This document shows positions 44,610 through 53,066 of a stretch of DNA of 64,000 bases, one piece after another. The stretch lies in contig NZ_KN322987.1 of NCBI RefSeq assembly GCF_000774145.1, positions 978,747-1,042,746 on the forward strand. Reading direction: 5' to 3'. The position numbers and the translations under genes are program-made. The notes below the pieces were generated by a model. That model saw nothing but the letters and a program-made list of their open reading frames with translations. It did no database searches and was not told where the DNA came from. Position 1 is the first letter of the stretch. Every line of letters begins with the position of its first letter. Source of the stretch: Pseudomonas mediterranea CFBP 5447. GTDB taxonomy: Bacteria > Pseudomonadota > Gammaproteobacteria > Pseudomonadales > Pseudomonadaceae.

Positions 44610-44900
44610 TCAGAGGTCATCCTCGCGGATGGAAGATGGATGCCGACACATTGCGTCGACCTCAATCGCCATGTAAGGGAACAGCGGTAGCTGCATCAAC
44701 AGGTCGTGCAGTTCCTGAACGCTGTCGACATCGAACACGCTGTAATTGGCATAACGCCCGGCAATACGCCACAGGTGACGCCATTTGCCTTGATCTTGCA
44801 GACGCAGCGCCAGGGCTTTCTCGTCAGCCTTCAATTTGGCCGCCACTTCAGGATTCATATCGACCGGCAGGTTCACGGTCATTTTTACGTGGAACAGCAT
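44610..44900 (-). CDS. catC: Muconolactone delta-isomerase
   Basis: A 96-residue protein matching CatC throughout (M-L-F-H-V-K-M-T-V-N-L-P, W-R-H-L-W-R-I-A-G-R-Y-A, L-P-L-F-P-Y-M). It converts muconolactone to 3-oxoadipate enol-lactone. GGAG lies about 7 nt before the ATG. It sits between catB and catA with short gaps, so it is part of the same operon. Confidence 0.97.
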   Translation of the reverse strand: MLFHVKMTVNLPVDMNPEVAAKLKADEKALALRLQDQGKWRHLWRIAGRYANYSVFDVDSVQELHDLLMQLPLFPYMAIEVDAMCRHPSSIREDDL

Positions 44901-44910
44901 AAAGCTCTCC

Positions 44911-46059
44911 TCAAGCTAGATGAATGGAAGTAGAGGTTTTGTCGCGGCGGAAGAACGCCAGGCTCTCTTCATCGAGGCTCAGCCCCAGCCCCGGAGTATT
45001 CGGCACCTGCAGCTCGAAATCGCGATAGATCAGCGGCTCGCAGAGCAAGTCTTCGGTCAGCAGCAGCGGCCCGAACAGCTCGGAGCCCCATGCCAGTTTG
45101 TTCAGCGTGACAAACGCCTGGGCAGACGCAAGGGTGCCGATGCTGCCTTCGAGCATGGTGCCACCGTACAAGCCAACTCCCGCAGCTTCGGCAATTGCAG
45201 CGGTTCGCAGAGCGGCGCGTGGGCCGCCGTTCTTGGCGATCTTCAGGGCGAACACCGAAGCGGCACCTTCACGGGCCAGGTTGAAGGCATCTTCAACACA
45301 CTCGATGGATTCGTCGGCCATGATCGGTGCCGGGCTCATGGCATTTAGGCGAACCATGCCAGCGCGGTTGTTACGCGAGATGGGTTGCTCGATCAGGTCG
45401 ATGCCATTGGTCCCGAGAATCCTGCAGGCACGCAATGCGACAGCTTCGTCCCAGGCCTGATTGACGTCGACTCGTACACTGGCGCGGTCACCAAGCGCTT
45501 TCTTGATCGCAATTACATGGGCCAAGTCCCGGTTGACCTCGTCGGCACCGATCTTCAGTTTGAAGATGCGGTGCCGACGCAGGTCGAGCATGTTCTCCGC
45601 TTCGGCGATGTCCTTGTCGGTGTCGCCACTGGCCAGTGTCCAGGCCACTGGCAGGGCATCGCGAACGCGACCGCCTAGCAACTCGCTGACCGGCAGCCCA
45701 ACGCGTTTGCCCTGAGCGTCGAGCAAGGCCGTTTCTATGCCGGATTTAGCAAACGTGTTGCCACGAATGCTGCGCTCCAGGCGCAACATCAGGGCATTTA
45801 CGTTGGCGCTATTCTGGCCCAGCAGCAGTGGCGCGAAGTGTTTGTCAATGTTGGTCTTGATGCTGTCAGGACTTTCGCTGCCGTAGGCTAAGCCACCGAT
45901 GGTGGTGGATTCGCCAATACCTTCGACACCGTCGGCGCACCGCAGGCGAATGATCACCAGGGTCTGCTTCTGCATGGTGTGCATCGCCAGCTTGTGTGGG
46001 CGGATGGTCGGCAGATCGACAATGACCGTCTCTATCGATTCAATGGCGGTTACTATCAT
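44911..46059 (-). CDS. catB: Muconate cycloisomerase
   Basis: A 382-residue enolase-superfamily enzyme that closes cis,cis-muconate to muconolactone. Visible features are the T-I-R-P-H-K-L-A-M-H-T-M-Q N-terminal loop, the catalytic pair in F-K-L-K-I-G, metal ligands in V-D-V-N-Q-A-W, L-I-E-Q-P and M-A-D-E-S, and the second Lys in A-L-K-I-A-K-N-G-G. I chose the ATG at 46059 (MIVTAIESIET), matching known CatB N-termini; the frame stays open to 46167 but crosses the CatR site. It is first in catBCA and is activated by CatR with muconate. Confidence 0.96.
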   Translation of the reverse strand: MIVTAIESIETVIVDLPTIRPHKLAMHTMQKQTLVIIRLRCADGVEGIGESTTIGGLAYGSESPDSIKTNIDKHFAPLLLGQNSANVNALMLRLERSIRGNTFAKSGIETALLDAQGKRVGLPVSELLGGRVRDALPVAWTLASGDTDKDIAEAENMLDLRRHRIFKLKIGADEVNRDLAHVIAIKKALGDRASVRVDVNQAWDEAVALRACRILGTNGIDLIEQPISRNNRAGMVRLNAMSPAPIMADESIECVEDAFNLAREGAASVFALKIAKNGGPRAALRTAAIAEAAGVGLYGGTMLEGSIGTLASAQAFVTLNKLAWGSELFGPLLLTEDLLCEPLIYRDFELQVPNTPGLGLSLDEESLAFFRRDKTSTSIHLA

Positions 46060-46144
46060 TACAATACCCATAAGGTTCTTGAAGTCTGGAATCGATTCTC
46101 GTACGACTTTTTTTCCGGTGCCAATATAGAATTGGTCTGGATCC

Positions 46145-46159
46145 ATACCTGCAAGGTAT
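46145..46159. promoter_or_regulatory. CatR/BenM-type binding site
   Basis: ATAC-N7-GTAT, a perfect match to the muconate-responsive LysR consensus, in the catB-catR gap 26 bp before the catR start and 86 bp before catB. It is the expected repression-binding site; a weaker activation site should lie toward catB. Confidence 0.8.
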
Positions 46160-46184
46160 GAAATCAACTGCAGCCGGAGGCTCC

Positions 46185-47069
46185 ATGGAATTGCGTCACC
46201 TGCGGTATTTTCATGTATTGGCTCAAACCCTCAATTTCACCCGCGCCGCAGAGCGCTTGCACATAGCCCAACCCCCCCTGAGTCGGCAGATCCAGCAACT
46301 GGAAGTCGAACTCGGAGTGCCGTTATTTGAACGTGGACGACCGTTGAGGCTGACCGAAGCCGGGCGTTTTTTTCATGAGCATTCGAGTGCGCTGCTGGAG
46401 CAACTTGGCAAGGTCTGCGACAACACGCGGCGGATCGGTCTCGGGGAGAAAACTTGGCTGGGTATCGGCTTTGCGCCATCAACGCTATACGGTGTGCTAC
46501 CGGAACTTATCCGCCGGTTGCGTAGTGGCGAGCCGTTGGAACTGGAGTTAGGACTTTCGGAAATGACCACGCTGCAACAGGTGCAAGCTCTGAAGGCCGG
46601 ACGTATCGACGTCGGCTTCGGACGCATCCGTATCGACGACCCGGCTATCGTGCAGACCGTACTGGCCGAGGATCGTCTGGTTGCCGCCCTGCCCGCCGGA
46701 CATCCATTGCTGGCCGCCCCCATCAGCCTGCGCGACTTGGCCAGGGAATCCTTTGTGCTTTACCCTGGCAACCCACGCCCCAGCTACGCCGATCACGTTA
46801 TTGCGTTGTTCGAATCCTACGGAGTGAGCATCCATGTAGCGCAATGGACCAATGAGCTGCAAACGGCGATCGGTCTGGTGGGGGCCGGGATCGGAGTCAC
46901 ATTGGTGCCGGCCTCGGTGCAGTTGCTGCACCGCGACGACATCGGCTTCACGCCGCTACTGGAAGACAATGCGACCTCACCGATCATTCTCAGTCGGCGG
47001 ATGGGCGATGGGTCGCCGGGATTGAATCATTGCTTGCGGACGATTGATGGATTGTTACAGCAAGACTAA
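46185..47069 (+). CDS. catR: LysR-type activator of catBCA
   Basis: A 294-residue LysR regulator with the CatR/ClcR/BenM N-terminus M-E-L-R-H-L-R-Y-F-H-V-L-A-Q and the HTH F-T-R-A-A-E-R-L-H-I-A-Q-P-P-L-S-R-Q. The effector domain responds to cis,cis-muconate in homologues. CCGGAGG lies just before the ATG at 46185; an in-frame ATG at 46158 overlaps the operator. It diverges from catB and shares its regulatory site. A deleted relative of this gene lies at 63375-63741. Confidence 0.95.
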   Translation: MELRHLRYFHVLAQTLNFTRAAERLHIAQPPLSRQIQQLEVELGVPLFERGRPLRLTEAGRFFHEHSSALLEQLGKVCDNTRRIGLGEKTWLGIGFAPSTLYGVLPELIRRLRSGEPLELELGLSEMTTLQQVQALKAGRIDVGFGRIRIDDPAIVQTVLAEDRLVAALPAGHPLLAAPISLRDLARESFVLYPGNPRPSYADHVIALFESYGVSIHVAQWTNELQTAIGLVGAGIGVTLVPASVQLLHRDDIGFTPLLEDNATSPIILSRRMGDGSPGLNHCLRTIDGLLQQD

Positions 47070-47403
47070 ACGACAACAACCGCACCTTATCGGACATTTC
47101 GAGAATAGCTCGGCCGGTACAGATTTCGATTCAGCAAACAAGTATTTGGCAGGCGTCACGCCCACATCAGCTCTGCAAAGCGCATATAGAGTGAACGATA
47201 GCGGCGCAGCGTACGAGTGCAGCGTGCATTATCCCAACGACTACAAAATCCGCGACCTCGACCACTGGCTGCTCAACGCTCGGGCCCGCAACCGTCGCTA
47301 TATAGCTGATCGCGCCGCCACGATGAATCCTCTCGAGAACTTTAAAGATTTCGTTGTGGCAAAATACCGTTCGATTATTTCTGGAAGCGGCGTCGATCAT
47401 TAG
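47044..47403 (+). CDS. Hypothetical ORF, 119 aa, after catR
   Basis: An open frame that starts inside the catR end and runs to the moaA stop. The second half (R-V-N-D-S-G-A-A-Y-E-C, R-D-L-D-H-W-L-L-N-A-R-A-R-N-R-R-Y) has coding character, while the first 40 codons do not. There is no clear ribosome-binding site. It may be a remnant of a gene cut by insertion of the island. No family recognised. Confidence 0.3.
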   Translation: MMDCYSKTKRQQPHLIGHFENSSAGTDFDSANKYLAGVTPTSALQSAYRVNDSGAAYECSVHYPNDYKIRDLDHWLLNARARNRRYIADRAATMNPLENFKDFVVAKYRSIISGSGVDH

Positions 47404-48392
47404 CCTCCGGTCATGTTCATAAACCGCACAATTTGTACCGCGCCTTCCGAGCTGAAATTGTGACCCCGCGGCTTGCCGCGCAACGCCTGCTGCACCGCGC
47501 TGATCAAAGGCAGATCTTCTTGCGGATGACGACGCATTAAACTGCGCAAATCCAGCGCGTTCTCTTGACCGAGACAGAGTAACAACTGACCCTCAACGGT
47601 CGTACGGACCCGATTGCAACTGCCGCAGAAGTTGTGACTATAAGGTGAAATAAATCCGATCCGGGTATCAGGATGGCACTCCAAGCGAACATAACGTGCG
47701 GGGCCGCCGCTGCTTTCAGTGCTGTCGAGCAACCGATGATGGCTGGCGATCAACATCAGCACTTCATCACTGGAGCAGAATGATTCGCCCCGGAAGCGCC
47801 CGACATCGCCCAATGGCATTTCCTCAATGAAACTGATATCAATACGTCGATCAATGGCGTATTGCACCAACGCCGGGACTTCATCAAAATTGCGGCCCTT
47901 CATCACCACGCAGTTGAGCTTTAACCGCTCAAACCCCGCATCCCGTGCCGCCTCTATGCCTTCCAGCACTTGAACGAGATTTCCGTTTCGAGTAATAGCT
48001 CGAAATTTCTGCTCGTCCAAGCTGTCAAGACTGATGTTCATCCCCTTGACCCCGGCCTCAGCCAATCGCCGGGCAAGGCTGCCCAGTTGTGAGCCGTTGC
48101 TGGTCATCACAAGTTCACGCAAACCGGGCAACGCAGCGATATTGCGACACAGATCGACTATCCCCGGACGAATCAACGGCTCGCCGCCAGAAAGCCGAAT
48201 TTTGCTTATGCCTGCCCCGACGAACAGCTTTGCCAGACGCAGCAATTCTTCCAGCGTAAGCACCTGCTGACGTGGCAGGAAGGTCATGCGTTTCGGCATG
48301 CAATATACACAACGGAAATCACAACGATCAGTCACCGACATCCGCAGGTAGTCAATCTGTCGCCCCAAACCGTCCTTCATTACGTTGGTCAT
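47400..48392 (-). CDS. moaA: GTP 3',8-cyclase (molybdenum cofactor synthesis)
   Basis: A 330-residue radical-SAM enzyme for the first step of molybdopterin synthesis. The N-terminal cluster is C-D-F-R-C-V-Y-C near residues 23-30, with S-G-G-E-P-L for SAM. The C-terminal cluster is F-C-G-S-C-N-R with a later Cys in L-L-L-C-L-G. The C-terminal G-G tail needed for activity is present. AGAGGA precedes the ATG. It stands alone in AT-richer DNA at the edge of the island, so it is probably an extra copy supporting a Mo-enzyme rather than the housekeeping gene. Confidence 0.95.
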   Translation of the reverse strand: MTNVMKDGLGRQIDYLRMSVTDRCDFRCVYCMPKRMTFLPRQQVLTLEELLRLAKLFVGAGISKIRLSGGEPLIRPGIVDLCRNIAALPGLRELVMTSNGSQLGSLARRLAEAGVKGMNISLDSLDEQKFRAITRNGNLVQVLEGIEAARDAGFERLKLNCVVMKGRNFDEVPALVQYAIDRRIDISFIEEMPLGDVGRFRGESFCSSDEVLMLIASHHRLLDSTESSGGPARYVRLECHPDTRIGFISPYSHNFCGSCNRVRTTVEGQLLLCLGQENALDLRSLMRRHPQEDLPLISAVQQALRGKPRGHNFSSEGAVQIVRFMNMTGG

Positions 48393-48889
48393 GTTTATCC
48401 TCTATTGTATAAGTTGCCGCTGCAAAGCGGTATAATCCGTCTTGACATGTCAACCCCAAAATTCCGCAACACCGGTTTGGACGCACTATGTGATAAAAGA
48501 CCTGCGTTGTTGTGTTTTTATCTTCACTGTAAAAAATTTCGCTTCTATTCACCTTGAGCAATCACCACCGCATAGGAAGAGCACAGAGCCTTGAAGAAGT
48601 CAGAATTACTATACAAACACTCTTTCTGCCACAGGCGAGGCTAATCATATATGTCAGGCCCGCAGTCCCTACCCCTACCTTTTACAGATGAAATTTGAAT
48701 AGGCTACTGGTTGTTCTTGCCCTCTAACAAGGTTCGACATGAAAACAACGCCATCAGTCGAAATTTACTGGCTATCACATAGCTGACGCGCACACTCATA
48801 TGAATAGGCTGACCTTTGGTCAATCGTATTTATTTTTGATTTTAGAGTAGGTGTGTTTTTTGAACCCGCCGCACGCTTTATCAGCTACG
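48393..48889. other. AT-rich intergenic region upstream of moaA
   Basis: About 500 bp with no supported gene. It contains two palindromes: TTGACATGTCAA at 48442-48453, about 50 bp upstream of moaA, and TGACC-TTT-GGTCA at 48810-48822, about 68 bp beyond the cycloisomerase stop. These may be an operator and a hairpin. Confidence 0.5.
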
Positions 48890-50044
48890 TCAAGGCCGAC
48901 GACTAGCGCAATCTTTCTCGGCCACCACTAAATCCAGGATACGATCCTCATCCAACTCAACACCCAACCCAATACCATCAGGCAGCTGCAACATTCCATC
49001 CACAACCGTGAGTGATTTTAAGGTTAGATCATCACGCACTCGATGAGGACCAAAGAGCTCACTCCCAAGTTGCAGCTCAGGTAAACTGCCATATAGCAAG
49101 GCATTGGCCGCCGTACCAATCGACGTTTCAAGAGCGGTACCGCCATAAAGCTTGATTCGCGCAGCCTGAGCGATGCACGAAAGACGCCGAGAGTTCACCA
49201 CTCCACCATCGCGATTGGGCTTCAAAGCGAATGCAGTGACTGCACGCCGCGCTGCTAGAGAAAAAGCAATAGTGGAATCTGTTAAAGCCTCATCGGCAAT
49301 AACATCCATATGCAGCATACCTGCCAAACGCGCCGCGCCCTCCAAATCATTGACCAGCAGCGGCTGCTCAATCGCCTCCAGCCCGGCCTCCTGCAGTTGA
49401 GGTAAATACCTTAACGCGGTAGTTAGATCCCACCCTTGGTTAACATCCGCAATTACAGTAGCCCTACCGTTGAAAGCGTCTACAATACCGGCTACACGAG
49501 CTACATCTGCGGCAATATTTTCACGCCCCAACTTGACTTTGAAGCGACGATGTCCGCGCGCCAGAATCGCACGTTCCCCCTCTTCCACATCACCTTCCAA
49601 GCTGCCAGTCGAAAGGGTCCAAGCGACAGGCAACTGCGATCTGCAACAACCGCCTAATAAATTGATACTTGAGGTGTTCAATCTGCGACCTAACAAATCC
49701 AGCACCGCCATCTCAACGCCTGACCGTCCCGGCCCGTTACCCCGTATAAGCCGACTCAAGAACGTAGACGTCGCCTCTATGCCGGTGATTGGGAAGCGCA
49801 CAAGCGCAGGCGCGATATAACGCTCGATGACCGCCTGGATGCTTTCGACACTGTCGCTTCCCCAGTATGGCCCCCCTAACACTGATGCCTCGCCGATTCC
49901 CATTCGGCCTTCCTGATCCCTAACCCGGATCAGTACGACGTTCAATTTTTCAACATTGCCGAACGACATCTTGATCGGTTGTAATAAGGGCAGATCTAGA
50001 CATTGGGTCGTTATCGACTTCAGGTAAAACGGTTCAATGTTCAT
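48890..50044 (-). CDS. Muconate cycloisomerase-like enzyme (chloromuconate type?)
   Basis: A 384-residue enolase-superfamily protein of the muconate lactonising subgroup. Catalytic elements are R-F-K-V-K-L-G (Lys pair), I-A-D-V-N-Q-G-W, A-I-E-Q-P-L, I-A-D-E-A-L and A-L-K-P-N-R-D-G-G. It is clearly divergent from catB in this window and more AT-rich. It would lactonise a substituted muconate. It lies downstream of the second intradiol dioxygenase on the same strand, forming the two first steps of a modified ortho pathway completed by the divergent genes at 52025-54152. Confidence 0.9.
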   Translation of the reverse strand: MNIEPFYLKSITTQCLDLPLLQPIKMSFGNVEKLNVVLIRVRDQEGRMGIGEASVLGGPYWGSDSVESIQAVIERYIAPALVRFPITGIEATSTFLSRLIRGNGPGRSGVEMAVLDLLGRRLNTSSINLLGGCCRSQLPVAWTLSTGSLEGDVEEGERAILARGHRRFKVKLGRENIAADVARVAGIVDAFNGRATVIADVNQGWDLTTALRYLPQLQEAGLEAIEQPLLVNDLEGAARLAGMLHMDVIADEALTDSTIAFSLAARRAVTAFALKPNRDGGVVNSRRLSCIAQAARIKLYGGTALETSIGTAANALLYGSLPELQLGSELFGPHRVRDDLTLKSLTVVDGMLQLPDGIGLGVELDEDRILDLVVAEKDCASRRP

Positions 50045-50146
50045 CTATAGCCTCATATAGTGAGCCGGACTCTTTACTACTCAGGATTACTCAACCGCAA
50101 GAGGCATGCTCAACCAACGTCTGCACATTCAAAATAACGTTATTGC

Positions 50147-50965
50147 CTAAATTGTTCGTTCTGTAGCAGTTTTACCAGGCACCGCAGACAGGACGAAATC
50201 GTAGATTACTTCATAATACGGCTTCGTCAGCCCACGAATAGCAAGGTCCTCAGCAGAATCTCGATAAACCAGTTTCGCAACCAGGCCATCGCGGACTGCG
50301 CTGGCCACGTCGTTGTCAAGGTATTCACCGCCCTCAAAGTACAACTGTGAAGTCATCTCACCGAAGGCAGGGTGTTTGACTTTTACATGCAGGTGTGCCG
50401 GCCTGAAGCAATGCCGCCCTAGCGCGCTCAACACCGCACCCGTAGGGCCCGCCTTTGGGATCTCATAAGGTGGCGGCAAGATTGACTGAATTTCATACTG
50501 CCCTTGCTTGTTTGCGTAAAAGCGTCCGCGCAGATTCCAGTCTGGAATTCCCGGGTGGATATTGGAATAAAGCCCCAACGCGTCCGCATGCCACAAATCA
50601 AGTTCCGCTTCTGGCACCGGATTACCTTCGAGATCAGTGATAGCACCTTTAAAAAAAAGGAGCTCGCCTGGCTCATTATCACGCTGAGGCATCACGTATG
50701 GCGGATACAGTTGCGGGGCACCCCTGAGGTAAAAAGGCCCCTCAATAGCTTCAGGACTGCCCTGGCGCTCGTTATTGCTGATGTCGCTCGCTTCGGCCTC
50801 AAAGAAAACGTCAAACAACAACGACTCTTCACCAAGCTTTATGGACTGAATGATCAAATCCGTGGCCGCCCGGTACTCAGAATGGGAGATTTGATGCTTA
50901 CGCATAAAGGCGCACAGAGTTGTTTCCAGATCTTCAATCACAGTTTTGACACGCTGATTAACCAT
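50147..50965 (-). CDS. Intradiol dioxygenase, chlorocatechol-1,2-dioxygenase-like
   Basis: A 272-residue intradiol dioxygenase closer in length and motifs to chlorocatechol dioxygenases (ClcA/TfdC) than to CatA. Segments: A-I-E-G-P-F-Y-L-R-G-A-P, L-D-L-W-H-A-D, the iron ligands Tyr in L-G-L-Y-S-N, Tyr in P-P-P-Y-E-I-P, and His pair in R-P-A-H-L-H-V. Q-L-Y-F-E-G-G-E-Y is also chlorocatechol-type. I chose the ATG at 50965 with AAAGG upstream; the frame to 51058 runs into the operator region. It diverges from the IclR gene. A substituted catechol is the likely substrate. Confidence 0.9.
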   Translation of the reverse strand: MVNQRVKTVIEDLETTLCAFMRKHQISHSEYRAATDLIIQSIKLGEESLLFDVFFEAEASDISNNERQGSPEAIEGPFYLRGAPQLYPPYVMPQRDNEPGELLFFKGAITDLEGNPVPEAELDLWHADALGLYSNIHPGIPDWNLRGRFYANKQGQYEIQSILPPPYEIPKAGPTGAVLSALGRHCFRPAHLHVKVKHPAFGEMTSQLYFEGGEYLDNDVASAVRDGLVAKLVYRDSAEDLAIRGLTKPYYEVIYDFVLSAVPGKTATERTI

Positions 50966-51102
50966 TACTGATACCTTTTTTTGAGGCCCGCAGGGGTTCG
51001 CATGGCCTGGTTTTTCAGATGTGTTTGCCGCTTTAGCCTTGAGGCCAATGGTAGACACGGCGTTTTTGGGCTTGCATCAGCACCACAAAATAGCGTACGT
51101 TA

Positions 51103-51121
51103 TGCGTACAGTCTGTACGCA
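51103..51121. promoter_or_regulatory. Palindromic operator, probable IclR site
   Basis: TGCGTACAGTCTGTACGCA is a 19-bp palindrome broken only at the centre, between the divergent dioxygenase and IclR genes. Extra GCGTAC (51093) and GAGTACA (51124) half-site copies flank it. Confidence 0.65.
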
Positions 51122-51187
51122 ATGAGTACAGATTGATTTCAAACCGCGACTCTGTCAACAGAAAGTGAACAGCCATGGCAAATTCGA

Positions 51188-51973
51188 ATGAGTGATGAAC
51201 TAGGACGGGACTACATACAGTCGATCGAGCGGTGCATTCTGGTGATAAAGACCTTCACCAATAGCAAGCCGTATCTGAGCTTTACAGAGATCGCCACCGC
51301 AACCGGCTTGAGTAAGCCCACGGTGCGTAGGATTTTGTTGACTCTCGAACACCTCGGGTACGCAAACAGTTTCGGCACAAAATTCTGCTTGAATCCAAAA
51401 GTTCTTGAGCTGGGGTACGCGTATTTATCGTCGCAAAACCTCCCGGAAGTCGCGCAGCCGATCATGGAGAAGCTAACAGATTGTTTGCAAGAAAGTACCT
51501 CGCTGGTGACCCTGGATGGCTCCGACGTGGTGTATATAAACAGGGTTCATCGCCATCGGATCACCAGCATCACCTTAGCCGTGGGGACACGGCTTCCGGC
51601 TCACGCCACCTCCTCTGGACATGTTTTGCTAGCGGATTTGAGCGAGGAAGCACTTGCCCGGTATTTCAAGTATGCCGAACTTAAGGCCCTCACCGATAAG
51701 ACCATTATTGACCAGGAAGCATTAAAAGCTCGGTTGCAGCATGTTCGTATTCAGGGTTGGGACGCTGTCGACCAAGAGCTGGAGCTAGGACGCCGGTCAA
51801 TCGCTGCACCGATTCGAGACACAAACGCAAGAGTGGTTGCGGCGCTGTCATTTTCATGCGGTATCGGCGAACGTAATTTCGAGCAAATGAAAAATGAACT
51901 GCTTCAACCGTTACTAGAGGCTGCCGAACAAATTAGCTCAGCGCTTGGCGCAAAGGCTTACTCACGTAAGTAA
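51188..51973 (+). CDS. IclR-family regulator (PcaR/PobR-like)
   Basis: A 261-residue IclR-type regulator. The N-terminal winged helix (L-S-F-T-E-I-A-T-A-T-G-L-S-K-P-T-V-R-R-I-L) is followed by the effector domain with T-R-L-P-A-H-A-T-S-S-G-H-V-L and the closing A-A-L-S-F-S-C. Similar proteins control aromatic-acid pathways. It lies between the divergent dioxygenase and the co-directional hydrolase/reductase genes and probably controls both arms through the palindrome at 51103. Most modified ortho clusters are controlled by LysR proteins, so an IclR regulator is unusual. Confidence 0.92.
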   Translation: MSDELGRDYIQSIERCILVIKTFTNSKPYLSFTEIATATGLSKPTVRRILLTLEHLGYANSFGTKFCLNPKVLELGYAYLSSQNLPEVAQPIMEKLTDCLQESTSLVTLDGSDVVYINRVHRHRITSITLAVGTRLPAHATSSGHVLLADLSEEALARYFKYAELKALTDKTIIDQEALKARLQHVRIQGWDAVDQELELGRRSIAAPIRDTNARVVAALSFSCGIGERNFEQMKNELLQPLLEAAEQISSALGAKAYSRK

Positions 51974-52024
51974 TTGGCTTTATTCGACAAATTACATGCT
52001 CATGCTGATAAAAAGGAGTCATTC

Positions 52025-53038
52025 ATGTTACCTGCAGACATCCAAAATCTTCCTGACTATCAAGCCTTACTGAATCGCTCCGATGCTCCTCCGGGCTCGT
52101 CGTGGAAGCTTTTCGGGGATAATGACCAACTTGGAACACTTAATTTTCTTTCTGCCACTAGTAGACGTAACGGCGCCGAAAGCATCCTGACAGGGCAGGC
52201 TTTTTCATTAGACTTGCGCTCTGATGCCATCGCCCCTTCACTGGCCCCCACTCGCAAACCCATTACTCATCACATCTTTCAGCGCAATGACTTTCACCAC
52301 GACGAATGGCTGGACAATTTCTACACGCAATATGGCTCGCAGATTGATGGCTTGCGCCATATTGGTCACCCCGAATACGGCTTCTATAACGGTTATGATC
52401 CAAAACAGTTTAAGCCAGGCACTGAAACTCTAAGCATGCACCATTTCACCGCCGCGCCAATTGCGGGCCGTGGCGTGCTTATTGATGTTGCGCGCTATCT
52501 GGAATCGCAGGGTACACCGATCGACCAAGCCGGCGGCGAAGCTATTTCAGTACAGACTCTTGAAGCCGCGAGGATGGCTCAAGGTGTCGAAATCGAAACG
52601 GGTGACATTGTTCTACTGCGCTTCGGATGGTTAGATTACTATCGCAACCACGCCACAGACGAAGCGCGTGCACGCTTAGTCAGTGAGCAGTTCCACCCAG
52701 GACTGCTTCAGTCTCACGACACCGTTGCGTGGTTATGGGATAACCGTATTAGCATGATTGCAGCCGACAATTTTGCTCTTGAGTGCTGGCCAGCAAAACC
52801 AGACAGTCCATTTTTCACCGCTGCCGAACATGCGCATGAAAGCTGCAGCGTTCACGGAGGCATCATGCATCGTTCCATCATTCCTTTGTTAGGCATGCCT
52901 ATTGGCGAGCTATGGGATATGGAGTCGCTGGCCTCCGCCTGCGACGCCGATGGGCGATATACCTTTTTGATAACCGCTTCGCCGCTTCCTATCGTTGGAG
53001 GTGTGGGCTCCCCGGCCAACGCCGTGGCCATACGCTAA
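52025..53038 (+). CDS. Cyclase-family metal hydrolase (possible dienelactone hydrolase)
   Basis: A 337-residue protein of the cyclase/kynurenine-formamidase-like family. The metal motif is G-S-Q-I-D-G-L-R-H-I-G near residue 112 (the Q-x-D-x3-H form of the usual H-x-D-x3-H). I-A-G-R-G-V-L-I-D-V, D-I-V-L-L-R-F-G-W and a late A-D-N-F-A-L-E segment also fit. AAGGAG lies 8 nt before the ATG at 52025. It sits exactly where a dienelactone hydrolase is needed, before maleylacetate reductase, and no alpha/beta-hydrolase-type enzyme is nearby. A Zn-dependent trans-dienelactone hydrolase is known from Pseudomonas reinekei MT1. Assignment here is inference. Confidence 0.85.
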   Translation: MLPADIQNLPDYQALLNRSDAPPGSSWKLFGDNDQLGTLNFLSATSRRNGAESILTGQAFSLDLRSDAIAPSLAPTRKPITHHIFQRNDFHHDEWLDNFYTQYGSQIDGLRHIGHPEYGFYNGYDPKQFKPGTETLSMHHFTAAPIAGRGVLIDVARYLESQGTPIDQAGGEAISVQTLEAARMAQGVEIETGDIVLLRFGWLDYYRNHATDEARARLVSEQFHPGLLQSHDTVAWLWDNRISMIAADNFALECWPAKPDSPFFTAAEHAHESCSVHGGIMHRSIIPLLGMPIGELWDMESLASACDADGRYTFLITASPLPIVGGVGSPANAVAIR

Positions 53039-53066
53039 TACACCTCATCCGTAGGGATCTCTAACC

